A stretch of DNA of 6,038 nt from NCBI GenBank assembly GCA_002694095.1, contig NZLD01000048.1, positions 1 through 6,038 on the forward strand, given 5' to 3'. Shown piece by piece: positions 1 to 5,662 of this stretch; within the stretch, counting starts at the first letter, position 1, and the number at the start of each line of letters is the position of its first letter. The stretch comes from Micrococcales bacterium. GTDB lineage: Bacteria > Actinomycetota > Actinomycetes > S36-B12. A model generated the notes under the pieces. That model did no database searches. It was not told where the DNA came from and saw only the letters and a program-made list of their open reading frames with translations. The position numbers and the translations under genes are program-made.

Positions 1-255
1 GAGCCGTGCTCGGCGCTCGATCCGACATCGACGTTGAAGATTGAAGAAACCATCAGAGAGTTGTCCAAAGACATCACCATCGTCATCGTCACCCACAACA
101 TGCAGCAGGCTGTGCGGGTATCCGACTACACGGCGTTCTTCCTTGCGGCGGAGAACGAGCCCGGGTACGTCATCGAACAGGGGCCGACGACGGACATCTT
201 TGGGAGCCCACGGGATCAACGAACTCTGGATTACGTCAACGGACGTTTCGGTTAA
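1..255 (+). CDS. pstB: Phosphate ABC transporter ATP-binding protein PstB (3' end, partial)
   Basis: C-terminal 84 residues of PstB, the cytoplasmic ATPase that powers the PstSCAB phosphate importer; the 5' part lies outside the window. The first visible residues, [11 protein letters not shown], are the end of Walker B (catalytic Glu) and the D-loop (SALDP). They are followed by the H-loop switch histidine in [13 protein letters not shown], which is very typical of PstB. The end, [11 protein letters not shown], matches the near-invariant PstB C-terminus (DYI-GRFG), so the 3' end is intact. Walker A, the Q-loop and the LSGGQ signature are upstream and unseen. An in-frame TTG at 34 lies inside the D-loop region and is not the start. 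Family pst operons usually run pstS-C-A-B-phoU; here pstS follows pstB, so pstC and pstA are presumably upstream and phoU is not adjacent on this side. Confidence 0.95.
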   Translation, partial: EPCSALDPTSTLKIEETIRELSKDITIVIVTHNMQQAVRVSDYTAFFLAAENEPGYVIEQGPTTDIFGSPRDQRTLDYVNGRFG

Positions 256-257
256 GG

Positions 258-279
258 CTGCGTTCACCTGGTAACGCAG
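258..279 (+). other. Hairpin directly after pstB stop
   Basis: Perfect 7-bp inverted repeat, CTGCGTT at 258-264 and AACGCAG at 273-279, with an 8-base loop, starting two bases after the pstB stop codon. No T-run follows (AGTTCACCT comes next), so it is not a classical intrinsic terminator. It could be a U-less terminator or a 3' end that stabilises the upstream mRNA. The left arm and loop contain the first GTTCACC element of the putative PHO box. Arm pairing is seen directly; function is inferred. Confidence 0.5.
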
Positions 280-299
280 AGTTCACCTAAACGTTGACG
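262..299 (+). promoter_or_regulatory. Putative PHO box / pstS promoter region
   Basis: GTTCACC occurs at 262-268 and again at 281-287, followed by a related GTTGACG at 293-299. A further GTTCAGG lies at 325-331. Actinobacterial PhoP binds direct repeats of about 11 bases beginning GTTCA, upstream of phosphate-starvation genes such as pstS, so these elements upstream of pstS fit a PHO box. The spacing here (19 and 12 bases between starts) is not a clean 11-base phase, which lowers confidence. A possible -10 (GATACG, 304-309) sits 16 bases after TTCACC but is a poor match. The expected effect is strong pstS induction when phosphate is scarce. Confidence 0.5.
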
Positions 300-308
300 G
301 TCGGATAC

Positions 309-362
309 GGAAACTGGGAAGAGAGTTCAGGTGGCGCTCCTAATTTCCTCACGTCAGTTTCC
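309..362 (+). other. Long-range stem in the pstS leader
   Basis: GGAAACTG at 309-316 is perfectly complementary to CAGTTTCC at 355-362, with one further G-U pair (317/354), enclosing 36 bases. The stem ends eight bases before the pstS ribosome binding site. It can act in the mRNA only if transcription starts upstream of about 309. It may instead be a protein-binding inverted repeat, or chance. Confidence 0.35.
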
Positions 363-369
363 AACAGAT

Positions 370-374
370 AGGAG
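370..374 (+). promoter_or_regulatory. Ribosome binding site of pstS
   Basis: AGGAG seven bases before GTG 382. It fixes the pstS start there rather than at the upstream in-frame GTG at 331, which has no comparable site and would put 17 extra residues in front of the signal peptide. Confidence 0.75.
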
Positions 375-381
375 TTTCATC

Positions 382-1440
382 GTGCGACGAATGATCGCCA
401 TTGTCGCTGGAACAGCCCTCGCCGCAGGAACAGTGGCCATGGCTTCTCCGGCAAGCGCAGACGAGAACATCGCCGGTGGCGGCGCTTCCTTCCCCTATGT
501 TTTCTTGTCCCAGTGCCTCACCGATTTCAACGCTTCCCAGAACAACTTCAACATTGAGTACACATCGACGGGCTCGGGCACCGGTAAGGGCAACTTCACT
601 AAGGGAACCTTCGTTTACGCGCAGAGTGACTCGAAGTTCAAGCCGGGCACGGATCCCAGCTGGGGATGGACCTACATTCCCAACATCGGTGGGGCGATCA
701 CCTTCCCGATCAACCTCAAGAATAAGAACACCGGCCGATCATTGGGCTCGGCTATCCAGTTGAGGCAGAGCACCTTGACAAAGATCATGGCCGGCAAAAT
801 CACGGAATGGCGTCACCCCGAAATCCTGAAGTCCAACCCGAGAATCGCGGCTGGAATCCCGAAGAAGAACATCACCGTGGTCTACCGAGCTGACAAGTCC
901 GGCACCACTAACAACCTGCTTCAGCACTTCAACTCGTGGTCGCCATCGATCTGGAGTTCCGTCGAGGACATCATGTCAACGGCGTTCCCCGGTGGAAAGC
1001 CTCCGTCAAACTCCATCTCCGGAAACAAGAACGCTGGAGTTATGGCGCAGATCCAAAAGACCGACGGCGCCATCGGCTACGTCGACCTTGGTGACGCGAA
1101 GGGCTACCCGGCGGCACGGATCCAGAACAAGAAGGGTCAGTACGTCGCTCCCTCCTCTCGCAGCGCAGCGCGCAACCTGGCGAACCAGACAGACGTGCAG
1201 TCCAGCGGGCTCGTTGACCTGAATTACAACGTGAACGTGAGTGGCGCGTACCCGATCGCGATCTTCAGCTACGGCCTGGGTCGCACGGATGGCAAGGGCC
1301 CGAACGGTCTGGGTGTCCGGCAGTTCCAGGACTACGTCATCCAGAAGTGTGGTCCCTCACGGGCATCCTCACTCGGGTTCGTACCCGTGGGTGGCAAGGT
1401 TCTTGCCAAGGCCAAGGAACTCGTCCGCAAGATCAAGTGA
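382..1440 (+). CDS. pstS: Secreted phosphate-binding protein PstS
   Basis: Extracytoplasmic phosphate receptor (352 aa) that delivers phosphate to the PstCAB permease. Residues 1-26 form a signal peptide: basic VRRM, a hydrophobic core, then signal peptidase I site ASPASA before DEN. There is no lipobox cysteine, unlike most monoderm PstS proteins. Phosphate-binding motifs known from E. coli PstS are all present: GGGASFP (32-38), GSG (64-66), SDS (82-84, Asp83), R169-ADKSGTT (Arg169, Ser173, Gly174, Thr175) and DGAIGYVD (228-235). Only two cysteines occur, 45 and 323, near the two ends of the mature protein, and they could form a disulfide. By hand count the mature protein has about 37 Lys/Arg against 19 Asp/Glu, so it is strongly basic. 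There is no LPXTG anchor; the C-terminus is Lys-rich. It lies 126 bases after pstB and 20 bases before a PstS-like lipoprotein gene. PHO-box-like repeats upstream suggest its own phosphate-controlled promoter. Start chosen at GTG 382 from the AGGAG; ATG 391 is an alternative. Confidence 0.9.
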   Translation: MRRMIAIVAGTALAAGTVAMASPASADENIAGGGASFPYVFLSQCLTDFNASQNNFNIEYTSTGSGTGKGNFTKGTFVYAQSDSKFKPGTDPSWGWTYIPNIGGAITFPINLKNKNTGRSLGSAIQLRQSTLTKIMAGKITEWRHPEILKSNPRIAAGIPKKNITVVYRADKSGTTNNLLQHFNSWSPSIWSSVEDIMSTAFPGGKPPSNSISGNKNAGVMAQIQKTDGAIGYVDLGDAKGYPAARIQNKKGQYVAPSSRSAARNLANQTDVQSSGLVDLNYNVNVSGAYPIAIFSYGLGRTDGKGPNGLGVRQFQDYVIQKCGPSRASSLGFVPVGGKVLAKAKELVRKIK

Positions 1441-1460
1441 CGTAGGGAATTGACAGACAA

Positions 1461-2642
1461 GTGAATATGCGCGAGAGGGCGATGCTCGACCCACGACGTG
1501 GTCGCGGCATCGCCCTCTCGGCATTTGCATTCGCCGTTGCCGCCACAGCGTCCGCCTGCACCCCACCGATGCCGCCGGATGTCTTGGCCGCGCAGGCCGA
1601 ATCGCAGATCGAGTGCCAGACAGGCTCCACCGATGTCTCGGTCCCCGACAATCTTTTCGGTGCGATGACCTTCGTCGGTGATGCGTTGACTGCGGTCTGT
1701 CCCGATCAGACTCTGATGGAAGTAGGGCCGCAAGAGCCGGCCAAACTCAAGGTCGTCGATGGGACACCATCCCCTGATGATGTGTCGGACTTCACCGCCG
1801 GGTGCCCAGCGGGAGATGTCATCTACGTCCCGCTGTATAGCTACCCCGTAACCCTCGCGTACAACATCTTCGGGCTCGAGGGATTGGTCCTGACCCCGGA
1901 AGCGGTCGCGGGGATTCTGACGGGCTCCATTACCTCGTGGGAGGACCCGGCGATCACCGATGCGAATGAGGGCTTTGACCTATCCGGGCTGCCTGCCATC
2001 GAGGTGTACACGGTCGACCAGGATCGAGGGTCGGTCCAGGCAATGACCACCTGGTTATCGGAGGAAGCACCGCAATCGTGGTCGGACGGAACACTCGAAC
2101 GCCTACCCGGGAACATCACCTTCGGCTCGTCCTTGGAAATGTCCGAGGAGCTCGCCTTCATGGAAGGCGCCGTCGCCATCCTTCCCGTTTTTGAAGCGTT
2201 CAACGCTTTCGTTCCGACTGCCGCCTTCCCCGTGACCTACGGCGACGAAGGCGGAGCAGAGGAAGAACTCATCGCCTACCCGGATGATCCCCAACTCGCG
2301 AAGATCGGATCCGGAGCGATGGCGCTGTCGGTCGATGACCAGGGGAACATCGCCGCTACCCCCGCGGTTGGTGGCATCCCCGATGATGAGATTTTCGATC
2401 TCGCAGCCTCCAAGATCATCCTTCAGGAAGACCAGCCCGTTATTGGTTGGCCCGTGTTGGGAACCGGGCATCTGCTCGTGTGTGACGACCCGGCGGACCC
2501 GCTGCCCCTGTCGGTAGCCCAATATGCACTGCGACTTGCCGGCCAGGGCGCTCTGGAGACGTACGGCCTCACGCCGCTTCCTGAGCCAGTAAGGATTGAG
2601 ACGTTCGAGCCGTTGAAGGTCACCGTCGCTGAAGAGGACTAG
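1461..2642 (+). CDS. PstS-like lipoprotein with degenerate ligand site
   Basis: Predicted lipoprotein of 393 aa with a PstS-type periplasmic-binding fold. RRGRG (12-16) and a hydrophobic stretch lead to lipobox ASA-Cys33, so the mature protein is anchored to the outer face of the membrane. Family similarity is clear in the middle and C-terminus: YVPLYSYPVTLAYN (122-135), LTPEAVAGILTGSITSWEDPAI (144-165), EGAVAILPVFEAF (235-247), VIGWPVLGTGHLLV (327-340) and GALETYGLTPLP (363-374). The N-terminal GxGxSFP, GSG and SD motifs are absent. The RxDxSGTT loop is replaced by TVDQDRGS (184-191), so phosphate binding as in PstS is doubtful. The protein is extremely acidic, about 58 Asp/Glu against 9 Lys/Arg after Cys33. 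Besides Cys33 it has Cys52, 80, 115 and 341. It is probably co-transcribed with pstS. Start is ambiguous: GTG 1461, ATG 1467 or ATG 1482 are in frame and none has a strong ribosome binding site. Ligand and role are unknown; an accessory or tethering role beside PstS is a guess. Confidence 0.8.
   Translation: MNMRERAMLDPRRGRGIALSAFAFAVAATASACTPPMPPDVLAAQAESQIECQTGSTDVSVPDNLFGAMTFVGDALTAVCPDQTLMEVGPQEPAKLKVVDGTPSPDDVSDFTAGCPAGDVIYVPLYSYPVTLAYNIFGLEGLVLTPEAVAGILTGSITSWEDPAITDANEGFDLSGLPAIEVYTVDQDRGSVQAMTTWLSEEAPQSWSDGTLERLPGNITFGSSLEMSEELAFMEGAVAILPVFEAFNAFVPTAAFPVTYGDEGGAEEELIAYPDDPQLAKIGSGAMALSVDDQGNIAATPAVGGIPDDEIFDLAASKIILQEDQPVIGWPVLGTGHLLVCDDPADPLPLSVAQYALRLAGQGALETYGLTPLPEPVRIETFEPLKVTVAEED
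1472..1520 (+). repeat. 14-bp perfect inverted repeat at start of PstS-like gene
   Basis: CGAGAGGGCGATGC (1472-1485) and GCATCGCCCTCTCG (1507-1520) are perfectly complementary. The 21-base interior can fold further: CGACC (1487-1491) pairs with GGTCG (1500-1504), and ACG/CGT lies inside that. The result is an almost continuous hairpin of about 49 bases beginning 32 bases after the pstS stop. It covers candidate start ATG 1482 and lies just after GTG 1461 and ATG 1467. Such a stem could terminate or attenuate transcription after pstS, protect the pstS mRNA, or limit translation of the second gene. Only a weak T-containing stretch (GCATTTGCATT) follows, so a classical terminator is not established. 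Confidence 0.7.
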
Positions 2643-2687
2643 GCGAGATTGCTCGTTCCGCTGTCGTGCGATGAGTGTTGTGGCGAG
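2643..2687. other. Convergent intergenic gap, no clear terminator
   Basis: Forty-five bases separate the PstS-like gene and ppa, which converge. Only weak pairings are visible (CGAG 2644-2647 with CTCG 2652-2655; GCTCG 2651-2655 with CGAGC 2684-2688). No GC-rich stem followed by a T-run is present on either strand, so termination here is unexplained. Confidence 0.4.
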
Positions 2688-3185
2688 CTATGTGTGCGAA
2701 GAGCGGTAGCGCTCCCACGACTGGTGGATCTCGATCTCCGCGTCTGAGCGCCCCACCCAGGTAGCGCCTTCCACTGACTTGCCCGGCTCGAGGTCTTTGT
2801 ACACCTCGAAGAAGTGCTGGATTTCTAGTCGATCGAATTCGGCGACGTGATGGATGTCGCGGACGTGTTCCATGCGCGGATCTCCAGCAGGGACGCACAA
2901 GACCTTGTCGTCTCCACCCGCCTCATCGGTCATGCGAAACATCCCGACGGCTCGACAGCGGATTAAGACGCCGGGGAAAGTCGGTTCCTGCACGAGAACG
3001 AGGGCATCGAGTGGATCTCCGTCCAGGCCGAGTGTGTCGTCGATGTAGCCGTAGTCGTGGGGGTACCGAGTGGAGGTGAACAGCATCCGATCCAGCCGAA
3101 TCCGGCCAGTCTCGTGATCCATCTCGTACTTGTTTCGACTGCCCGCGGGGATTTCGATCGTTACATCGAACTCAAGGGGTTCCAC
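2688..3185 (-). CDS. ppa: Inorganic pyrophosphatase
   Basis: Soluble family I inorganic pyrophosphatase (165 aa, close to the usual bacterial length), a cytoplasmic Mg-dependent enzyme. It hydrolyses pyrophosphate from biosynthetic reactions to two phosphates, pulling those reactions forward. The signature DGDPLDA (55-61) supplies metal-binding aspartates. Other active-site residues recognisable by analogy with E. coli PPase are Glu11, Lys19, Glu21, Arg33, Tyr45, Asp87, Asp92, Tyr129 and Lys130 (YKDLEPGK). [18 protein letters not shown] and [15 protein letters not shown] are close to the mycobacterial enzyme. Start is set at GTG 3185 because AAAGGAG lies five bases upstream and family N-termini begin just before FDVTIEIP. 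The frame stays open to 3251, but those 22 residues are not family sequence and would read through the ribosome binding site. Divergent from dacB, convergent with the pst genes. Confidence 0.95.
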   Translation of the reverse strand: MEPLEFDVTIEIPAGSRNKYEMDHETGRIRLDRMLFTSTRYPHDYGYIDDTLGLDGDPLDALVLVQEPTFPGVLIRCRAVGMFRMTDEAGGDDKVLCVPAGDPRMEHVRDIHHVAEFDRLEIQHFFEVYKDLEPGKSVEGATWVGRSDAEIEIHQSWERYRSSHT

Positions 3186-3269
3186 TGCCACTCCTTTCGT
3201 GGGAGACGATGCCGACCGAGGGTTGATGACCTCTGCGTAGGGTAGTAGCAAACACGGAAGGGTCGAATC
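3186..3269. promoter_or_regulatory. Divergent ppa / dacB intergenic region
   Basis: Eighty-four bases between the two divergent starts must hold both promoters unless transcription comes from further away. Ribosome binding sites are clear: AAAGGAG on the minus strand (3191-3197) for ppa, and GGAAGGG on the plus strand (3256-3262) seven bases before dacB GTG. TTGATG (3223-3228) could be a plus-strand -35, but no convincing -10 lies 16-18 bases downstream, so promoters are not assigned precisely. Confidence 0.45.
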
Positions 3270-4625
3270 GTGCAGCCAGCAAGAACCAGGTCACGAAGCC
3301 TCGCTGCGGTGCTCTCGCCCGTTGCGGCCCTCGCCCTCGCACTGCCGCTAGCGCTTCCTGCCGAGGCTGCCGACAGCCTGCCGTCACCGTCACCGTCACC
3401 GTCATCCACTCCGTGGTCCGCCGTATCGGCAGATGGGGGTGCCGTTCCCACGCCGAGCGCGGTCCGTTCCCGGATCGACGATCTGGCCCAGCAGAAATCC
3501 TTGAAGAAGTCAGGCGTCGTGGTTGTCGACCCGGGAACCGATCAAGTTCTTTATGGCAAGCAGGTATCCCGGGCCCTCGTTCCGGCATCGGTCACCAAGA
3601 TCTTGACGGCCGCCGCTGCTGTGGAAGTCCTGGGGGCGAGCACGCGCCTTGCGACCAGAACGACAGAACAAGCCAATGTGGTGTATTTGATCGGTGGTGG
3701 AGATGCGACGCTGCCTCGATCGCTTGCATCGGATGCGCAGCCGAACGGCCCGGCTTCCCTCAGGCGCCTGGCCCGGAGCACCGCCACTGCTCTTGGGGGA
3801 ACCACCAAAGTCGATGTCGTCTTCGATGACTCCTTGTTCACCGGGCGTCCACTCGGACCCGGCTGGGCGAAGAGATTTCCGAATGCAGGAGTGGCCGCCC
3901 CCGTGTCGGCGCTCATGATCGATCAAGGCCGAAAGTCCCGATCGAGTCGCGCCCGGGTCGCCGATCCTGCCAAGCGCGCCGCTCAGGTTTTCGCCAACAT
4001 TTTGGAAAACCGGGGAGTATCGGTTGGACGAGTCTCGCGTGGACGCGCACCCGATTCAGCCAAGGAACTCGCGATGGTCGAATCCGCCACGGTCGGGGAA
4101 ATGGTGCAGCGCATGCTCACTGAATCCGACAACGACGTCGCGGAGTCACTCGGGCATCTCGTTGGCAAGGGGCTTCTCAACGATGGTTCCTTCGCCGGTG
4201 GAGCCCGCGCCACCAGTCAGGTTCTCTCCCGTGCCGGGATCGACACCCAAGACCTCGCCCTCTTCGATGGCAGCGGCCTGTCCCCACGGAACCGCGTTTC
4301 CCCCGTGACGATCGCCGACGTGCTCACCGATGTAGCAACAGAGCGGCGGTGGACCGAGCTTGCTCAGGGGTTGGCGGTGGCCGGCGTCACCGGGACGCTG
4401 GCCAACCGCTTCACTACAAAGGCGACCTCGTCCGGTCGTGGAGTCGTCCGAGCCAAAACGGGAACACTGACCGGTGTTGCTGCGCTCGCTGGAATCGTCA
4501 TCGACGCGGATAAGCGACCGATCGTTTTCGCCATCATTGGCAACAACATCACCTCGCAGGCCCGAGCTCGCGACACAATGGACCGAATTGCCAGCCAACT
4601 CGCGAAATGTGGGTGCTCATCGTGA
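3270..4625 (+). CDS. dacB: D-alanyl-D-alanine carboxypeptidase/endopeptidase, S13 family (PBP4 type)
   Basis: Penicillin-binding protein of 451 aa that trims D-Ala from peptidoglycan stem peptides and may cut D-Ala cross-links, acting outside the membrane. The signal peptide runs to about residue 33 (TRSRS, long Ala/Leu core, AEA). A Pro/Ser linker follows (38-45, four PS units). All three penicillin-binding motifs are present: SVTK (107-110, nucleophile Ser107), SDN (286-288) and KTG (396-398). The S13-typical DGSGLS (333-338) lies before NRVSP. Length fits actinobacterial DacB, and the neighbouring ppa is the usual partner of this gene in mycobacteria. The protein ends CGCSS, with two closely spaced cysteines at 447 and 449. 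GTG 3270 is preceded by GGAAGGG at seven bases. The stop codon overlaps the next gene by four bases, indicating an operon and likely translational coupling. Confidence 0.92.
   Translation: MQPARTRSRSLAAVLSPVAALALALPLALPAEAADSLPSPSPSPSSTPWSAVSADGGAVPTPSAVRSRIDDLAQQKSLKKSGVVVVDPGTDQVLYGKQVSRALVPASVTKILTAAAAVEVLGASTRLATRTTEQANVVYLIGGGDATLPRSLASDAQPNGPASLRRLARSTATALGGTTKVDVVFDDSLFTGRPLGPGWAKRFPNAGVAAPVSALMIDQGRKSRSSRARVADPAKRAAQVFANILENRGVSVGRVSRGRAPDSAKELAMVESATVGEMVQRMLTESDNDVAESLGHLVGKGLLNDGSFAGGARATSQVLSRAGIDTQDLALFDGSGLSPRNRVSPVTIADVLTDVATERRWTELAQGLAVAGVTGTLANRFTTKATSSGRGVVRAKTGTLTGVAALAGIVIDADKRPIVFAIIGNNITSQARARDTMDRIASQLAKCGCSS
3381..3404 (+). repeat. CCGTCA tandem repeat (4 copies) in dacB
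   Basis: Four exact copies of the hexamer CCGTCA, in frame, encoding four Pro-Ser units directly after the signal peptide. Changes in copy number would alter linker length without shifting the frame. Confidence 0.9.
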
Positions 4626-5662
4626 AGCTCGACAACCCGATCGTTCTCCCGGTCAACCAGTTCGATCACTTCTATCGGGGTGGGGATCGCATCGGTGCGC
4701 TCCGGCACGGCCCCGGAGGCCCCCGACGCCCGGAAGAGTGGATCGGATCGGCAACAGCCCGGTTCGGTCAGGCCCCGGCCGGCCTGACGGTGCTGCCCGA
4801 TGGCACGACGCTCGCAGAAGAGATCGGCGCGGACCCGGCAGCGTGGCTCGGAGCCGAGCACGTCGAGCGTTTCGGCACCAGCACCGAGTTGCTTGTCAAA
4901 CTTCTCGACCTGGGGCAACGCCTTCCCGTCCACCTCCACCCCAATCGGCAGTTCTCCCGTACCCATCTCGGCTTGGCTCACGGAAAGACCGAAGCCTGGT
5001 ACGTGCTCGATGCTCCTCCCGGAGCGAAGGTGGGGGTCGGCTTCGCCAGCCAGATGTCCATCGATCAGGTTCGCGATTGGGTGATGAATCGCGACAGTTC
5101 GTCCTTGTTGTCCGCACTTCGAACCCGAGAGGTGCGTCCGGGTGACGCAATGCTGGTGCCTTCCGGCCTCCCGCACACCGTTCCGGATGGGGTGTTTGTT
5201 TTGGAACTGCAGGAGCCAACCGACCTGTCGATCCTGCTCGAGTGGGATGGGTTCGCCGTCGATGGCTTCTCGGACGGACACCTCGATCTCGGATTCGATA
5301 CCGCTTTGCAGGCGGTCGATACCAGCGCCGTATCCGACTCGGACCTGGACAAGTTCGTTGTTCCGCGCGAGGAGATTGACGTCGGAGCACTGACATCAGC
5401 GCTGCCCGCCGAGGCTGATCCGTACTTCCGCCTGCATCGGATTGCCCCGCAGTCCGGGGGGGTGCAGGTGGAGGCTGGTTTCGCCATCGCGATCGCTGTC
5501 GACGGTAGAGGCGTGTTGTCTGCCGGTGGCAGCGGTCACGAGATCACCCGAGGTGATGCACTCCTGATGCCCCACGCCGCCGGCGACTGGTCGGTCTCTG
5601 GAGACGTGACGGTCATGGTCTGTCGTCCGCCCGATCCGAGGGCACCGGAAGCGCCGCGTTGA
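4622..5662 (+). CDS. manA: Type I mannose-6-phosphate isomerase-like protein
   Basis: Predicted zinc-dependent cupin isomerase (346 aa), likely interconverting mannose-6-phosphate and fructose-6-phosphate in the cytoplasm, feeding mannosylated lipids, glycans and GDP-sugars. The N-terminus resembles the family (IVLPVNQFDHFYRGG, then EEWIGS at 39-43). The metal region is LPVHLHP (101-107), GKTEAWY (121-127, Glu124) and PSGLPHTVPDG (180-190, His185), matching the Q-x-H, KTE and H ligand pattern except that the usual Gln is His104. FVLELQEPTDLSI follows as in family members. The C-terminal part (about 250-335) is a second, degenerate cupin barrel. The start is taken at GTG 4622, which overlaps the dacB stop as GTGA; ATG 4607 in the same frame lies inside dacB. 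It ends by overlapping the next gene. Substrate is assigned by family only; another sugar-phosphate is possible. Confidence 0.78.
   Translation: MKLDNPIVLPVNQFDHFYRGGDRIGALRHGPGGPRRPEEWIGSATARFGQAPAGLTVLPDGTTLAEEIGADPAAWLGAEHVERFGTSTELLVKLLDLGQRLPVHLHPNRQFSRTHLGLAHGKTEAWYVLDAPPGAKVGVGFASQMSIDQVRDWVMNRDSSSLLSALRTREVRPGDAMLVPSGLPHTVPDGVFVLELQEPTDLSILLEWDGFAVDGFSDGHLDLGFDTALQAVDTSAVSDSDLDKFVVPREEIDVGALTSALPAEADPYFRLHRIAPQSGGVQVEAGFAIAIAVDGRGVLSAGGSGHEITRGDALLMPHAAGDWSVSGDVTVMVCRPPDPRAPEAPR

Noticed and set aside
331..381. Upstream in-frame GTG start for pstS
   Set aside because: No ribosome binding site, and it adds 17 residues before a normal signal peptide; AGGAG points to GTG 382.
1450..1455. 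TTGACA resembling a -35 box before the PstS-like gene
   Set aside because: No -10 like sequence 16-18 bases downstream; that position falls in the inverted repeat arm (GAGAGG).
2103..2522. 139-codon open frame on the minus strand inside the PstS-like gene
   Set aside because: The plus-strand frame shows PstS family similarity through the same stretch; the minus product is unrecognisable.
2701..2714. GAGCG/CGCTC hairpin as a terminator
   Set aside because: Inside the ppa coding end (codons for the last residues), only 5 bp, with no T-run on either strand.
3186..3251. N-terminal extension of ppa to 3251
   Set aside because: The extra 22 residues are not family sequence and the ribosome binding site for GTG 3185 lies within them.
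4364..5281. 305-codon open frame on the minus strand
   Set aside because: Lies opposite dacB and manA, whose conserved motifs are on the plus strand; its product has no recognisable domain. Typical antisense open frame in GC-rich DNA.
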